Below are positions 34,718 to 44,034 of a stretch of DNA of 64,000 bases, piece after piece; the stretch's first letter is position 1, and each line of letters starts with the position of its first letter. Under the pieces are notes generated by a model. It searched no databases, was not told the origin of the DNA, and worked only from the letters and a program-made list of their open reading frames with translations. The position numbers and the translations under genes are program-made. This stretch comes from Phytophthora colocasiae (Eukaryota; Oomycota; Peronosporomycetes; Peronosporales; Peronosporaceae), in NCBI GenBank assembly GCA_018806915.1, contig JAGKQI010000053.1:310001-374000 (forward strand), given 5' to 3'.

Positions 34718-35640
34718 TCAAAAGAAATCTCCATACAGTGTTGTAGATCCCTCCGCCAACAAACTCGCAGCAGACAAAAGCTCCAGTTTCACCGACTCAA
34801 ACTTGTCCAACGGCCCAGCTCGATACAGGTCCTTCAACTCTTCCGCCGAACACTCTGTTTGAATATGGAAAGCTACAACGTAATACATAGTAAATATTAG
34901 CCCCCACTAACTACATCAAATAATAGCTGTACCAACGTACAGAAGCTCGGGGTGCAGGCATCCGTTTGCAGCACGACGCCAAGCAGCATCGGCGGTTGCT
35001 GCTGCTGTGGGGCCAAATTCACTTCCTCATGGACCTCATTCACAATAGACTGGAAGAATTCCTGTCTAGCTGCGTCCTCCATTTGTGTCCTCATTAACTC
35101 ATTGCCTTTACCCTCCAATGTCTTTAGAACGTCTTCTGTCAACTGAATGTTGGACGGTTCAGGGTGTCCTCCAGGAGTGTCGAACAAGTCCTGATAGAGA
35201 CCAACACTCTTGCTTCGTTTAATGAGCGCCACATGACCGTCCGAAGTCTCCAGCACAGCTGCAACACCCACTTTCCGTGAGAGGAAGGCGAATCGGTCGT
35301 GCTGTAGACGTTCTCCGTCTTCCAGTAGCTGCGGAGCCAGCGAAGAGCAGCAGGTGCCCAGATACGACGCGTAGTCCGTCAACCCCCACTTCAACTTGTC
35401 CTTTTCAGAGTGATGGTCTTGCGTTATTTCCTCCAGGCGAAATTTGGTCCCATTAAAGAGTTTAGGGTTCTGACACTTGAGCTGTTCCCAGTTCTGCGTC
35501 TTCTGCTGCTCGATGGACGGATCCGAGTGCTTGCGGCGGTTAAATTGGCTCGAGAGGGAGACGCTCACTTGATCGGCAGCCAGAGGCGCCTCGAAGCTGC
35601 GTACACTGAAGCTCATGAGGCGCCGCAGCGACAGCAGCAT
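34718..35640 (-). CDS. Nudix hydrolase, NUDT22-like (UDP-sugar pyrophosphatase type)
   Basis: Exons are 34,908-35,640 and 34,718-34,854, giving 289 residues. NPKLFNGTKFR, YASYLGT, GVAAVLETSDGHVALIKRS and TPGGHPEP mark the NUDT22/plant NUDX9 type. The Nudix box follows in altered spacing, with REFF-like QEFFQSIVNEVHEEVNL. NUDT22 family members hydrolyse UDP-glucose/galactose to sugar phosphate and UMP. The first exon alone stops early, after LLFDVV. Joining with a 53-nt intron (acceptor AAACAG) restores LLFDVVKCSAEELKDLYRAG, which fits the family's C-terminal strand-helix. A 35-nt intron using an upstream TTGTAG is also in frame but inserts extra residues. The start is the first ATG; Met9 is an alternative. 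Confidence 0.8.
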
Positions 35641-35734
35641 CAGACGCCCTTACCCTTGATGACCAAAGAATGGGCATCAATATTGACCTGTGATTGGCCG
35701 CCGACATGTCACTGCTGGGGCCGACTGTACATGG

Positions 35735-35895
35735 CATTTTCGGTAGATATACCTGGCTTGTGTGCCGTACACACACGCCCTCGCCTTGAGAAGATGCCAC
35801 AAAGTGCACCAATTGGTCCTACATGCTCGTGCCAATTTTCAGCCCCGAAAGCGCATTGTGGCGTGAGCTGCAACTACCAGCGCCGAATCGGCGGT
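35735..35895 (+). repeat. dispersed repeat, copy 2
   Basis: Matches 12,550-12,700 in reverse orientation over about 150 bases. It ends shortly before the Tc1-type element. No protein is supported. Confidence 0.7.
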
Positions 35896-35939
35896 TGTTA
35901 TAGTTTAGCTTGCATCCGCTACGGTACCGAAATGGGTAC

Positions 35940-37422
35940 TACACCTTTTCCCAGTCAAATTGCAAGTTTTTTCATCCAAGTTGCAAAGTGTCAAAGCCGG
36001 GAATGCTTCAAGTGAACAAAGTCGATGCATTTTTCATGTTTTGCAAAATGGCGCTTTCCATTTTTCATGCAAGTTGCAAACCTTCACTTACGCGCCCAGA
36101 GGCATGTCGGAACCGTTCTCTGCGGCAAAACAGAGACGCATGCAGTGACGCTCGTAACGACACACTAGTTGGCGCGTAATTACAACCTTACTGACCTCTA
36201 CAGCTTCTTTCATCAACGCTAGTCGATGCGCGGTATACGTGTCGTACTCACCACGCACCATGAACGCGTCCTTTTTCTCCGTCATGAAGCGGCGCATCTT
36301 CGCCTTGAGTGAGTTCCAGCATCCTTCGATGGGGTTTAGCATCGGGCTGTAGGGGCCAAGTCGAAGAACGACAAGCTTGTTCAGGTTCATGATACCGTCC
36401 TCGGCTAGAATACTCACGTGCCAAGTTCTCGACTTGGCTATGGGCGAGGCGCGTTATCCGTGACGACAACAATCTTGTCGGGTTGCATCTCTTCGTACTC
36501 GTCAGACCGAAGGGCGGCGATAAACAAGTCCGCTTTATAAATCGTGCGTTCTCCTGCTTCTTGACGGATCCCTCATGGGTTCGCATCAAGATTATGCCGG
36601 AGCCAACTGAAACTCCGCCCTGCACGTGAAGGTTTTGTCCTTTCGATGGGGGTAGCTGGACGACAGCTCGTTCACCAACGCGAGACCATCCTTGATTTCT
36701 AGAAAGGTAGAGATTAAAGTTAGTTTCATCTTGATACACCACCATGTCACCGTTCCGCATGTGCTTGTTCAGCTCTTGGACGAAGGTCTTGCGCTTCTCC
36801 TTGTTGACTGTTGAGTTCATGGTCGCTTTCTCGATGCGTAGGCGCTTAGTCGAGTACAGCATGCCCTGCAACGCGCGGTGGACGGACGACTTGCTCGCCC
36901 TAACTCCAAGGTCCGACAGGATACGGTCGCATAGCTGCTGCAGAATCATGCGGCAGTCGTCGTCGATGAGCTCTTCGATTTTGGACATAACTTCCACTGT
37001 CATTTTAACTGAGGCTTGGCGTAAGCCACCTCGTTGCTTTGGTTCCGTGTTCGCGGCGAGAATTGCGCGACGAGCGGTATGATACTTCAAGTCGTTGGCA
37101 ATTGCAACTTCCCGCCAGTTTTTACCTTCCTGAAAGGCTCGAACGACGCGAGCCTTTGCCTCTCGTACGACACGTTGGTCTTGCTGGGCTGTGTTGCGGA
37201 CGGCATTAGCGGAAGTGAGATCAGAAGTTCATACTTTCTTAGACGGTTGGATGTTCGCGCCAAAATGGTTGGCGCGGGTCGTTTTGCATATTGCTTGAAA
37301 AGTGTACCCATCGATTTTGCAAAACGTGAAAAATCACTTTTTATGACAGTACACAAAATACCTTTTATCCTCAATTTGCAATTTGGTTGAAAAAAATTGC
37401 AACTTGACCGGGAAAAGGTGTA
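35940..37422 (-). mobile_element. Tc1/IS630-type DNA transposon with terminal inverted repeats
   Basis: It is flanked by TA (35,940-35,941 and 37,421-37,422). Termini are CACCTTTTCCCAGTCAAATT on the left and the near-exact complement of CACCTTTTCCCGGTCAAGTT on the right, extending about 25 bases. It contains a transposase on the minus strand. The 1.48-kb length and TA duplication fit the superfamily. Confidence 0.88.
36085..37180 (-). pseudogene. Tc1/IS630-type transposase, frameshifted
   Basis: The N-terminal half (about 37,170 to 36,560) reads as a helix-turn-helix (EGKNWREVAIANDLKYHTAR) followed by the first catalytic Asp in VYQDETNFNLYL. The frame is then lost. The second Asp (VVVTDNAP) is in another frame near 36,460, and the final Glu in YSPMLNPIEGCWNSLK is in the frame ending 36,088. 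At least two frameshifts indicate an inactive copy. Confidence 0.85.
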
Positions 37423-37461
37423 GATTCGGGGTTCTGTTAGTCTGTATCTTTTCTACCCCAG

Positions 37462-37896
37462 CTACCGTCTTCCCCCGCACACTGCGACTAGGCGCTATAA
37501 TGAAGAGATTACTATGTTAAGCAAATATTCGGTTTAAACGCCTAGGCGTTATACAACGAACAAAAGTGCAATGTTTGTCGGGCGAGATTCAGGGTTCACT
37601 TTGCTGTGGTGGTGTAGGCCCGACCCTCCTATGATAGTGTAGTTTCGACGTTTGCTTTTGCCCATGGCGCTTGAAATGCGGTCTGTGCAAACAAAGAGAG
37701 ATTGATGTCGAGCTCTGTTGGCCAACAATCCCTTCCGTCTGTGGTTTAAGGGCTAATTTCAAAGCACGCACTATTGCTAACAAGGAAGTAGGCGTTCTAT
37801 TCTGCTATGTGCTCTATTCGAACATTTGTGTGTGAATTCGACAATTCCCGATTTTGGACATAGCGCATAGTCGCAGTGTGCGGGGGAAGACGGTAG
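37462..37896. repeat. MITE with about 36-bp terminal inverted repeats
   Basis: CTACCGTCTTCCCCCGCACA at 37,462 is matched by its reverse complement ending at 37,896, with the match running about 36 bases and one or two changes. TA at both ends would fit a TA-type target duplication. The 435-bp interior has no coding capacity. It lies 40 bases from the Tc1-type element but its termini differ. Confidence 0.75.
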
Positions 37897-38044
37897 TTGG
37901 ATTCCCCATGTCCACAAACCCCCATCCCAACCTCGAGATCGACACGTACGCGTCGGGGTGTCTCTCTACTACCGTCAGTAGTAATTTACTACTAGTACCT
38001 ATTCTTTTGCCTCTGCTACCGTCTGTGTCTCTGACATCTCGTTC

Positions 38045-39359
38045 AATTCAGTACGACCGACTCCGTCCGCATCCGATTCCTAGTGGAGACTCTGGTTATC
38101 AACATCGTCTAGATATACATGTATATGGCGTCCAAACGGGAAAAACTACTAGAGCACATTGAGCCGGAGATCGACTTCCGTACGACTCAGTCGGAGAATC
38201 TCTTCCGGACTCTGATGGAGCTGCAGCCTCGAGACGCAGCAGCAGGAGACGCGGCCATGAGTCCATTGGAGCTGGCAAAGCAAGGTTTGGAGATGGTGTT
38301 GTCTCGTGTGGGCGAGAAGAAGTTCGAGTGCGATGAGATTGCACGGAGCTTGGAGGAGATGGGGCCGTACCAGAATGTGTTTATCCAGGAGTGCGAGGCC
38401 ATGAACGGATTGTTGGCTGAAGTGGTGCGCTCGCTGAATGAATTGTCCCTGGGGTTTGCAGGCGAACTCACCATGTCGGACGCCATGGAGGCTGTGTAGG
38501 AGAGTCTGTTCCTGGATCGAGTGCCCAAGTCGTAGGAGGCTGTGCAGGAGAGATCGAGTGCCCAAGTCGTGGAGAAGCTTGCCTTCCCGTCGATGCGTCC
38601 GCTTGGGTCTTGGTTGACGAACCTCGAAGCTCGACTGCAACAACTGGAGGAATGGACGCAGAACCCGGCCGACATCCCTCGCGTAAGGAAAGGAAATTGA
38701 AGTTGATTAACTGGTTATTCCTGGTTGCTACTACTTGGCTTGGCTATAGAAGGTTTGATTGTGATTGTTTGATTTTCGAATGCTAATCATTTCTTATCAT
38801 CTGGAAAGTAAGTCCCAGGAGGGACTCGAACGCATGCCAAGTGCGTAGCTTTGTGGTCCGTAGACCAGTGGACCATCAGGACTCCTGGATGTTGGGCCTC
38901 CTGAGGAGGCCCAACATCCCTCGCGTAATGTGGCTGTCAGGCATGATCAACCCGCAGTCGTTCTTGACGGCTATCATGCAGGTCACGGCCCAGAAGAACC
39001 AGTGGGAACTCGACAAGCTCGTGATCAAGACAGACGTACTTAAACGACGAAACGAAGAAGTGGACGCTCCATCTCAAGATGGGGCCTACATCCACGGTCT
39101 GTTCCTCATGGGTGCGCGTTGGGACATCCAGAACAACGCGGTGGATAGGTCGCATCCTAAGGAAATGTTTCCTCCCATGCCTGTCATCAATTGCAAGGCT
39201 ATGGTTGCCGACAAGCTCAACGTCAAGATGCGTATTTTGCCATGTTGTAATATGGAGTTCCTTGGTCCAACGTACGTCTTCTTGGCGGAACTCAAGTCCA
39301 AGTCGCCACCTGCGCGCTGGGTTCTTGCGGGGGTAGCTCTTATCATGGATATTGTGTAA
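38045..39359 (+). pseudogene. decayed duplicate of the dynein heavy chain C-terminus
   Basis: About 38,045-38,100 matches the AAA3 entry of the dynein gene (27,520-27,580). It then jumps to the C-terminal end: 38,150-38,690 matches about 32,770-33,320, and 38,914-39,359 matches 33,310-33,755 including the stop. It has premature stops near 38,499 and 38,534, a short local duplication near 38,530-38,560 and a 227-bp SINE insertion. The parent's 3' flank continues after the stop to about 40,040. Most of the coding stretch is still highly similar, so the duplication is fairly recent. Confidence 0.92.
38687..38913 (-). mobile_element. tRNA-headed SINE inserted in dynein pseudogene
   Basis: A 227-bp insertion is bracketed by a 15-bp direct repeat ACATCCCTCGCGTAA (38,672-38,686 and 38,914-38,928), which occurs once in the parent gene. 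Read on the minus strand it opens with a 25-nt palindrome (38,891-38,915). A tRNA-like unit follows (38,884 to 38,810) with a pairable acceptor stem (GAGTCCT/GGGACTT), a D arm (GGTC/GACC) and an anticodon loop CTACGCA that would read ACG (Arg). Its T loop is TTCGAGT but the T stem is broken. An AT-rich body completes it. This is the structure of a tRNA-derived SINE. Confidence 0.85.
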
Positions 39360-39483
39360 GGGTGCCAGCTACTGTGTATCCACAGGAAACAGTGTTTTCC
39401 TGGGAATCCCAACTAACGTTAAAAAGAAATGACGATCAAATTGTGTCATGGACACCTATGTACACATACATGTCATGTACATG

Positions 39484-39897
39484 GGGGGAAGGGAGGACTC
39501 GAACCCCTTATATTAGGTACTTATTTCGAAGCCTGTTCGAAACAGGCGCATTGACGTCTAAGCAAGGTTACTCCTAACTAATTTCCTACGGCTACTCGGT
39601 TACCCTTAATCTATGACCGGTACGCTTGAATTTCTTGGGAATTTTGCCCAATGGGCCACCGTTGATGAGCCCCCAGCCGGTGTCTGGCCGGGTAGAGTAC
39701 TGCGACCGCGCCAACTCCTTGAGTCTTGTCTCCGTGTTGGTGTGCCTTGATTGGTCCCGATGTCTTAGAGAAGAGCTTGTGAGTGATGGGAAATGAACAG
39801 AGAAGGGCAGCGGTGAGAGAGGAGAGCAGAAGTCGAAAAGGGCGACGGAGGCGGGGCTCGAACCCTCGGTCAGTTCGTGGATCAGCGGATGCTAATC
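39484..39897 (-). mobile_element. second SINE-like insertion in the duplicated dynein 3' flank
   Basis: A 414-bp insertion is bracketed by a 15-bp direct repeat CATGTCATGTACATG (39,469-39,483 and 39,898-39,912). The interrupted flank matches the parent's 3' flank on both sides. On the minus strand it has a box-B-like GGTTCGAGCCC near its 5' end (about 39,853-39,863). A second tRNA-like segment lies at its other end: stem-loop GCCTG-TTTCGAA-CAGGC and GGGTTCGAGTCC at about 39,495-39,545. It differs in sequence from the SINE at 38,687. Confidence 0.75.
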
Positions 39898-40040
39898 CAT
39901 GTCATGTACATGTAGTGCACCGTCAATTGTTGATACACTGTATCTCAAGATGGTGAAAGAGTAAACATCAAATAAACATTATGTCATGGGCTCTGCAAAC
40001 ATATGACCCTAAATTCGTTTTTGCTTAGAACGTAAAATTC

Positions 40041-40350
40041 TTTATCTTGTTCGCATTACTTGCTGCAAATTTTCTTGGTTCCCTTTAGGTATTCAAAAAC
40101 AACGTGTAGTAGATTTGCAGGTGTGGGAGGTCTGCAAAGGTTTGCCACTGTTTGACGGCAAAGCTTAAGTACGTAGAACAAACTTCAATTTCGCAATACG
40201 GTAACAGATTACTGACCTGTGTTCCGGTGGAAATTCAAAGTAGCCCACACGAACTGCGTTTCGCATACTAGTAGAGCAAGCCGGATTTTCCAACTTGATT
40301 AAAAATTCTACATCATGCGAGAGTTTTATTCCGAGGCCTTCAAACGCCGT
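40041..40350. other. 5' region of the RXLR-type gene
   Basis: No coding sequence is supported between the end of the dynein-derived duplication and the initiator-like element. Confidence 0.4.
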
Positions 40351-40377
40351 TCATTTTTTAAAGCTCAGTTTCCAATT
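40350..40377 (+). promoter_or_regulatory. oomycete Inr/FPR-like core promoter of the RXLR-type gene
   Basis: TTCATTTTTTAAAG followed by CAGTTTCCAATTCTC lies about 50-70 bases upstream of the ATG at 40,422. The TCATTT and following CA-TTTCC resemble the initiator plus flanking region of oomycete genes. Seen by eye only. Confidence 0.5.
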
Positions 40378-40421
40378 CTCTTCACATCGCTCAAGTGCAT
40401 CTAAGACCGACAGTCGCTACC

Positions 40422-40769
40422 ATGCGCCTCTCCTTCATCGTTCTCCTTGCTGCCACTGTCTCCAGCCTCGTCGCCACCGGCCACGCGCTCCCTCAATATC
40501 AGTCCACAGTGTCGAAAGTTTCGGCAGCAATTCCGGATCAGACCGTCACTGGGAGTCAACCCAACGAGAAACGATTCCTGCGAAGTGCTGGGGTCGGTAA
40601 ACAGATGCTGAAGAGTGATTCTTTCAAGAAAGCCAAGTTTGATGAATGGCTCGCTGACAATCTTTCATCCTACACGGTCTTCATCGACAAGCTAGGCGGC
40701 AAGGAGAAGTACCGGGGCCTCTACAACGAGTACGCGGCGCTCCACAAAGCCTCCGGTCAGTACCCGTAA
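40422..40769 (+). CDS. secreted RXLR-type candidate effector
   Basis: 115 residues, no intron. The N-terminus is a typical signal peptide (MRLSFIVLLAATVSSLVATG, cleavage likely near residue 21-23). An RFLR motif sits at residues 51-54, in the normal window for host-translocation RXLR motifs; there is no clear dEER after it. The C-terminal 60 residues are helical and charged with a Trp (residue 76), a Phe-Ile-Asp block and paired Tyr, loosely like a single short WY-type unit. Family members are secreted from haustoria/hyphae and act in the plant cell; the target here is unknown. It is isolated among transposon and dynein debris, typical for such genes. The start ATG at 40,422 has a good context; a longer upstream frame is not protein-like. 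Confidence 0.82.
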   Translation: MRLSFIVLLAATVSSLVATGHALPQYQSTVSKVSAAIPDQTVTGSQPNEKRFLRSAGVGKQMLKSDSFKKAKFDEWLADNLSSYTVFIDKLGGKEKYRGLYNEYAALHKASGQYP

Positions 40770-41721
40770 TCGTCTCTTCTTTGGTCTGGGTCAGGTTTGT
40801 TTAGATTACTACGTAAAGTAGCAATATCACGTATGACCTCCAGGGCAATAACCTCATTATTATCTTTATGCTTCCATGGCCGAAAATATCTTAGTACGTG
40901 CTACAGAAGATATTTTCGCGTGTGCGCTCAATGATCAGACTGTCTGAAGGCTCGGAAGCTGTTAACACCAAAGAAATAGAGTTGGTCTCAGCCAGCTTCT
41001 GTAAGTTGGTGCGAATGAAATCCAGGCGAGCACCCTGCCAATAGCTCATCGATAAAAAAAGGCACAGTGAAATTTCTTGGAGTTAGAGGACACTGACCGC
41101 GTCGATGCAGAGTTTGAGCTGATCTCAAAGCTGACGGCACTTGGCCTCTCTCATCCTCTATTTAACGGTGGAGGAGGGCTAACAACAGAGACGTTCGTCT
41201 TTCACGAGGACTCTCTAGAGATGATCCACAAGGTTGTCTGCGCGATCCGGTACGTGTTTGACAACCTCCCCCCCCCGGAAACGAGAAAGACCGTCGACCA
41301 CATCACCGCCGTTGAAAGCCCGTTCGGGCGGGATCCGCGTTTTCAGTCACAGCGGACATCGGACTTCCTAAGAAGGTCGAGGTAAAAGGTCCAGGATGGC
41401 GGCTCCGTGAGGCCCATTTTATTGGCGACAAGCTAGCTACCTGACGCCTGTGCTGACCGAGTCATCGTTTGAGGAGAAGTTGCCATCGACCCCTGAGGAA
41501 TTCGTCGAGGCTGGCGACCAGTTGGCGTACAAAGATCTTGGCGTTGGGAGAGTGCATATTCAAGTCTCAGACGTCCTTATCTTCTAGAGCACAAGTAGCT
41601 CCTCGTTACACGTGTAGTTGAATGATCTGGGCAACTATCTGGACAAAATGATATAGAATGCAGAGATACTAACCCAAGAAGATAATGTCGTTGATGCACG
41701 ACTCGATCTAGTCTGAAGAAA
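40770..41721. other. stretch with one unassigned short ORF
   Basis: The only notable frame is 41,077-41,385 (+), 102 codons, Leu/Asp/Glu-rich with FELISKLTALGLSHPLFNGG. I do not recognise it, and it opens with a non-ATG-like context. It may be another gene fragment, as dynein fragments follow downstream. Confidence 0.3.
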
Positions 41722-42180
41722 CTGATGGATGAGGCCGTGGAAGGGTCATTGATCAGCTACTACACTAACTTCCACTCTGGAAGGCCATTTAGCACAGTCG
41801 AGAAGAAATCTGGAGGTTATCGGATCTCTGCGAGAGCACCAGTACACGCCCAGTTCCGTCGTAACTGGCCAAATGACACTTCGTTCAACTCAATTGTGAA
41901 CACGACGAACGGGCCCTCCGCATCTAATTCCTAGTAGAGACGGTATCCATCACCGGAATGGGTAAAACGACGGTTCTGAAGAACTTTTACGAGTCTTGTT
42001 CTTCAGTACGAGCTAGATCGGACTGGATTGTCCCCAATAGCATCCACTTGATGCCGCGTTGGCTGCTAGGACCGGAGAGAAACTGCCTGAATTCGTGTTC
42101 AAAGGTTCGCACAAGAACTTCCGCTTCTTCCGTACGTCGGATCCGTCCAACTTCGGAGTGCTTAACCGCGACATTAACCC
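41722..42180 (+). pseudogene. shuffled dynein heavy chain fragments
   Basis: Three non-adjacent pieces of the dynein gene lie in order. About 41,722-41,760 resembles 25,445-25,480 (DEKVEGPLSF). About 41,870-41,995 resembles 27,510-27,650 (NSIV.. and the AAA3 P-loop, decayed to GMGKTTVLKNF). About 42,030-42,180 resembles 32,155-32,300 (HLMPRWLL, GSHKNFR, TSDPSN). They are more diverged than the 38-kb pseudogene and full of frameshifts, so they come from an older event or a sister dynein. Confidence 0.75.
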
Positions 42181-42301
42181 CTCTAACCCGGTATTCTGTA
42201 TCCTACAGAATAATATATCTCACAGGATTTACACCTTTTCAACTGGCAAAAAAAAACGCAACCAGTATTATAGTTCTGGAAACACTCATGATTGCGTCCT
42301 G

Positions 42302-42941
42302 TATACCTTTTCTCGGGCAGAATGGCATATTTTCTAAGCATAGTGGTTTTTTTCAAAAATTGGATAATAAGGTTTTTTAGGCAATGTGGCTAAGTACGAT
42401 TCTTTTCTCAACCCCTACTGACCTAACGACATGTCTTCGCCTCTCTCCGCTAAAAAGATATTCTTCAAGCAGTCTCTCCATGCGCCACACCAAACGCTGC
42501 GTTAGAACATGCTTGCTCTCTTCGACCGCCTCTTTCAGAAACGCTGTCCTGTGTGCTGTGAGGGAATCATACTCACCGCGCACCAAAAACTCTTGTCGCT
42601 TTGTACATGTAGCAAGATGTCCTTTCATGTGTGCCTTCAGCACACTAAAACCCTCGATTGCGTTACACATAGGACTATATGGCGCTAAACGAAGAATGAC
42701 TAGCTTGTTGCTGTTGACAATGCCATCGGCAACGAGCTTTTCCCGGGCTAGCGTTTCCACTTGGCTTCGCAGGTGGCGAGGAAGCGCTGGCGAATAAGGA
42801 CCAGCCATTTTGTTTGAGAAACAAATCGTACTTAGCCACATTGCTTTAAAATCGTACTTACCAGAGAAAATATTACGTTGCACGAGTGATTAAAAACCAC
42901 TATGCTTAGAAAATATGCCATTCTGCCCGAGAAAAGGTGTA
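42302..42941 (-). mobile_element. internally deleted Tc1-like element
   Basis: TA at both ends (42,302-42,303 and 42,940-42,941) and inverted repeats of more than 40 bp (ACCTTTTCTCGGGCAGAATG... against its complement) enclose 640 bp. The interior keeps only the C-terminal part of a transposase on the minus strand (RLAPYSPMCNAIEGFSVLKAHM, about 42,700-42,640), related to that at 36 kb but with Asn-Pro-Ile-Glu altered to CNAIEG. It is non-autonomous. Confidence 0.82.
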
Positions 42942-44034
42942 CATCCAGCATTCTTTTTCAACCACGTATGATTCGTTTATTTCCGAAGTAGTTTTCCTAA
43001 GTAGAACCATTTCAGCTTTGACCCCAAGGACGAGAAGCCACGGTGCAACGAGATTAGCATGACTACGCGGAGCGGAAGTGCAGCAGACGTCCCTCGTGGG
43101 ACTAGTGATGGTACGTGTAGAGTTCAATTGCGAGACATTTCACTAGAGGATTGAGGTGGCTAATACGTGCTGTCTGTGCGCCTCGTGTATGAATCTGTAG
43201 ACGCGTTGGCTGGTGGTGGTGTTTCAACAGAGGAATTAGCTGATGGTGATGATGTTGATGATGACCAACCAAGTGATGAATCAGATGACTCCGTAGAGGA
43301 GGTGCGCGATTCACATGGTGCAGTGTTGACGAGGGCGGCTTCCTTCGCTCCGAGACTTGCGCTTCCGCCAACCATGCGTACATATGTACGTGCGTTGGTA
43401 CGGGTTGTGAAGCGTCCGCACCTTTCTTCGTGCGCAACAATCGCTTGTTTCTTTCCACTCGAGACATAGTCTCTTTCACAGGCAGCACTTGTAACGTGCG
43501 CTCACAGTAGCCAGTAAATTAGCTCAGCCACGCCTCCCAACTGGCGTGATAGACATCAGGCCCTTCCACAGCCATCATTACAGGCAGACACAAGGTTACT
43601 TGGTATGCGAGTATTAGTTAGGGTCATAACAGCTCTCAAACCTTTGTACAGCTCGTCGTAAAGCTGCTCCATTGCGCTGAAGTGTCGAAGATGTTGCCTT
43701 TTTCAGGAGTCGTTACGTCAGAATTGTACCCTTCGTGTGGTACATTTGAATGGTGACTGATAGTGGAGTGGTGTACATACTTGAGAATCAGCAGTTAAAG
43801 AGCTTCAACAAACGTTTGTAGAACACTGTGTCACCTACTTTCAAAGACTACCACAACTTGACATTAATACACTACAATTGCTCTCATGAATGTACTTGTC
43901 CGCTCAGCTACTCCTTCGCTCTCAAACTTCATTCTCGAATTTGTGTCGCTGCCACTAAAACCGAAGGTGTGATTTAAGAGCATTATTTGCGCGATGAATG
44001 AATACACATGGCCAATGAATCGAAGCTGCCCGGC
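42942..44034. other. unassigned stretch
   Basis: A low-complexity acidic/Ser-Thr frame exists on both strands around 43,160-43,490 (for example EELADGDDVDDDQPSDESDD on plus), but neither strand shows a recognisable family. It could be the edge of a Gag or a transposase-associated protein. The remainder shows nothing I can support. Confidence 0.3.

Noticed and set aside
35410..36015. Plus-strand 201-codon ORF across the Nudix gene and dispersed repeat
   Set aside because: Its first part is antisense to the Nudix gene, and the rest is repeat sequence that reads in a different frame in the other copy.
38810..38884. Functional tRNA-Arg (ACG) gene on the minus strand
   Set aside because: Acceptor and D stems pair, but the T stem does not, and the unit sits inside a short insertion with target duplications, so it is a SINE head.
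39840..39900. Second complete tRNA gene
   Set aside because: Only a box-B-like motif and part of an arm are seen; no acceptor stem pairs.
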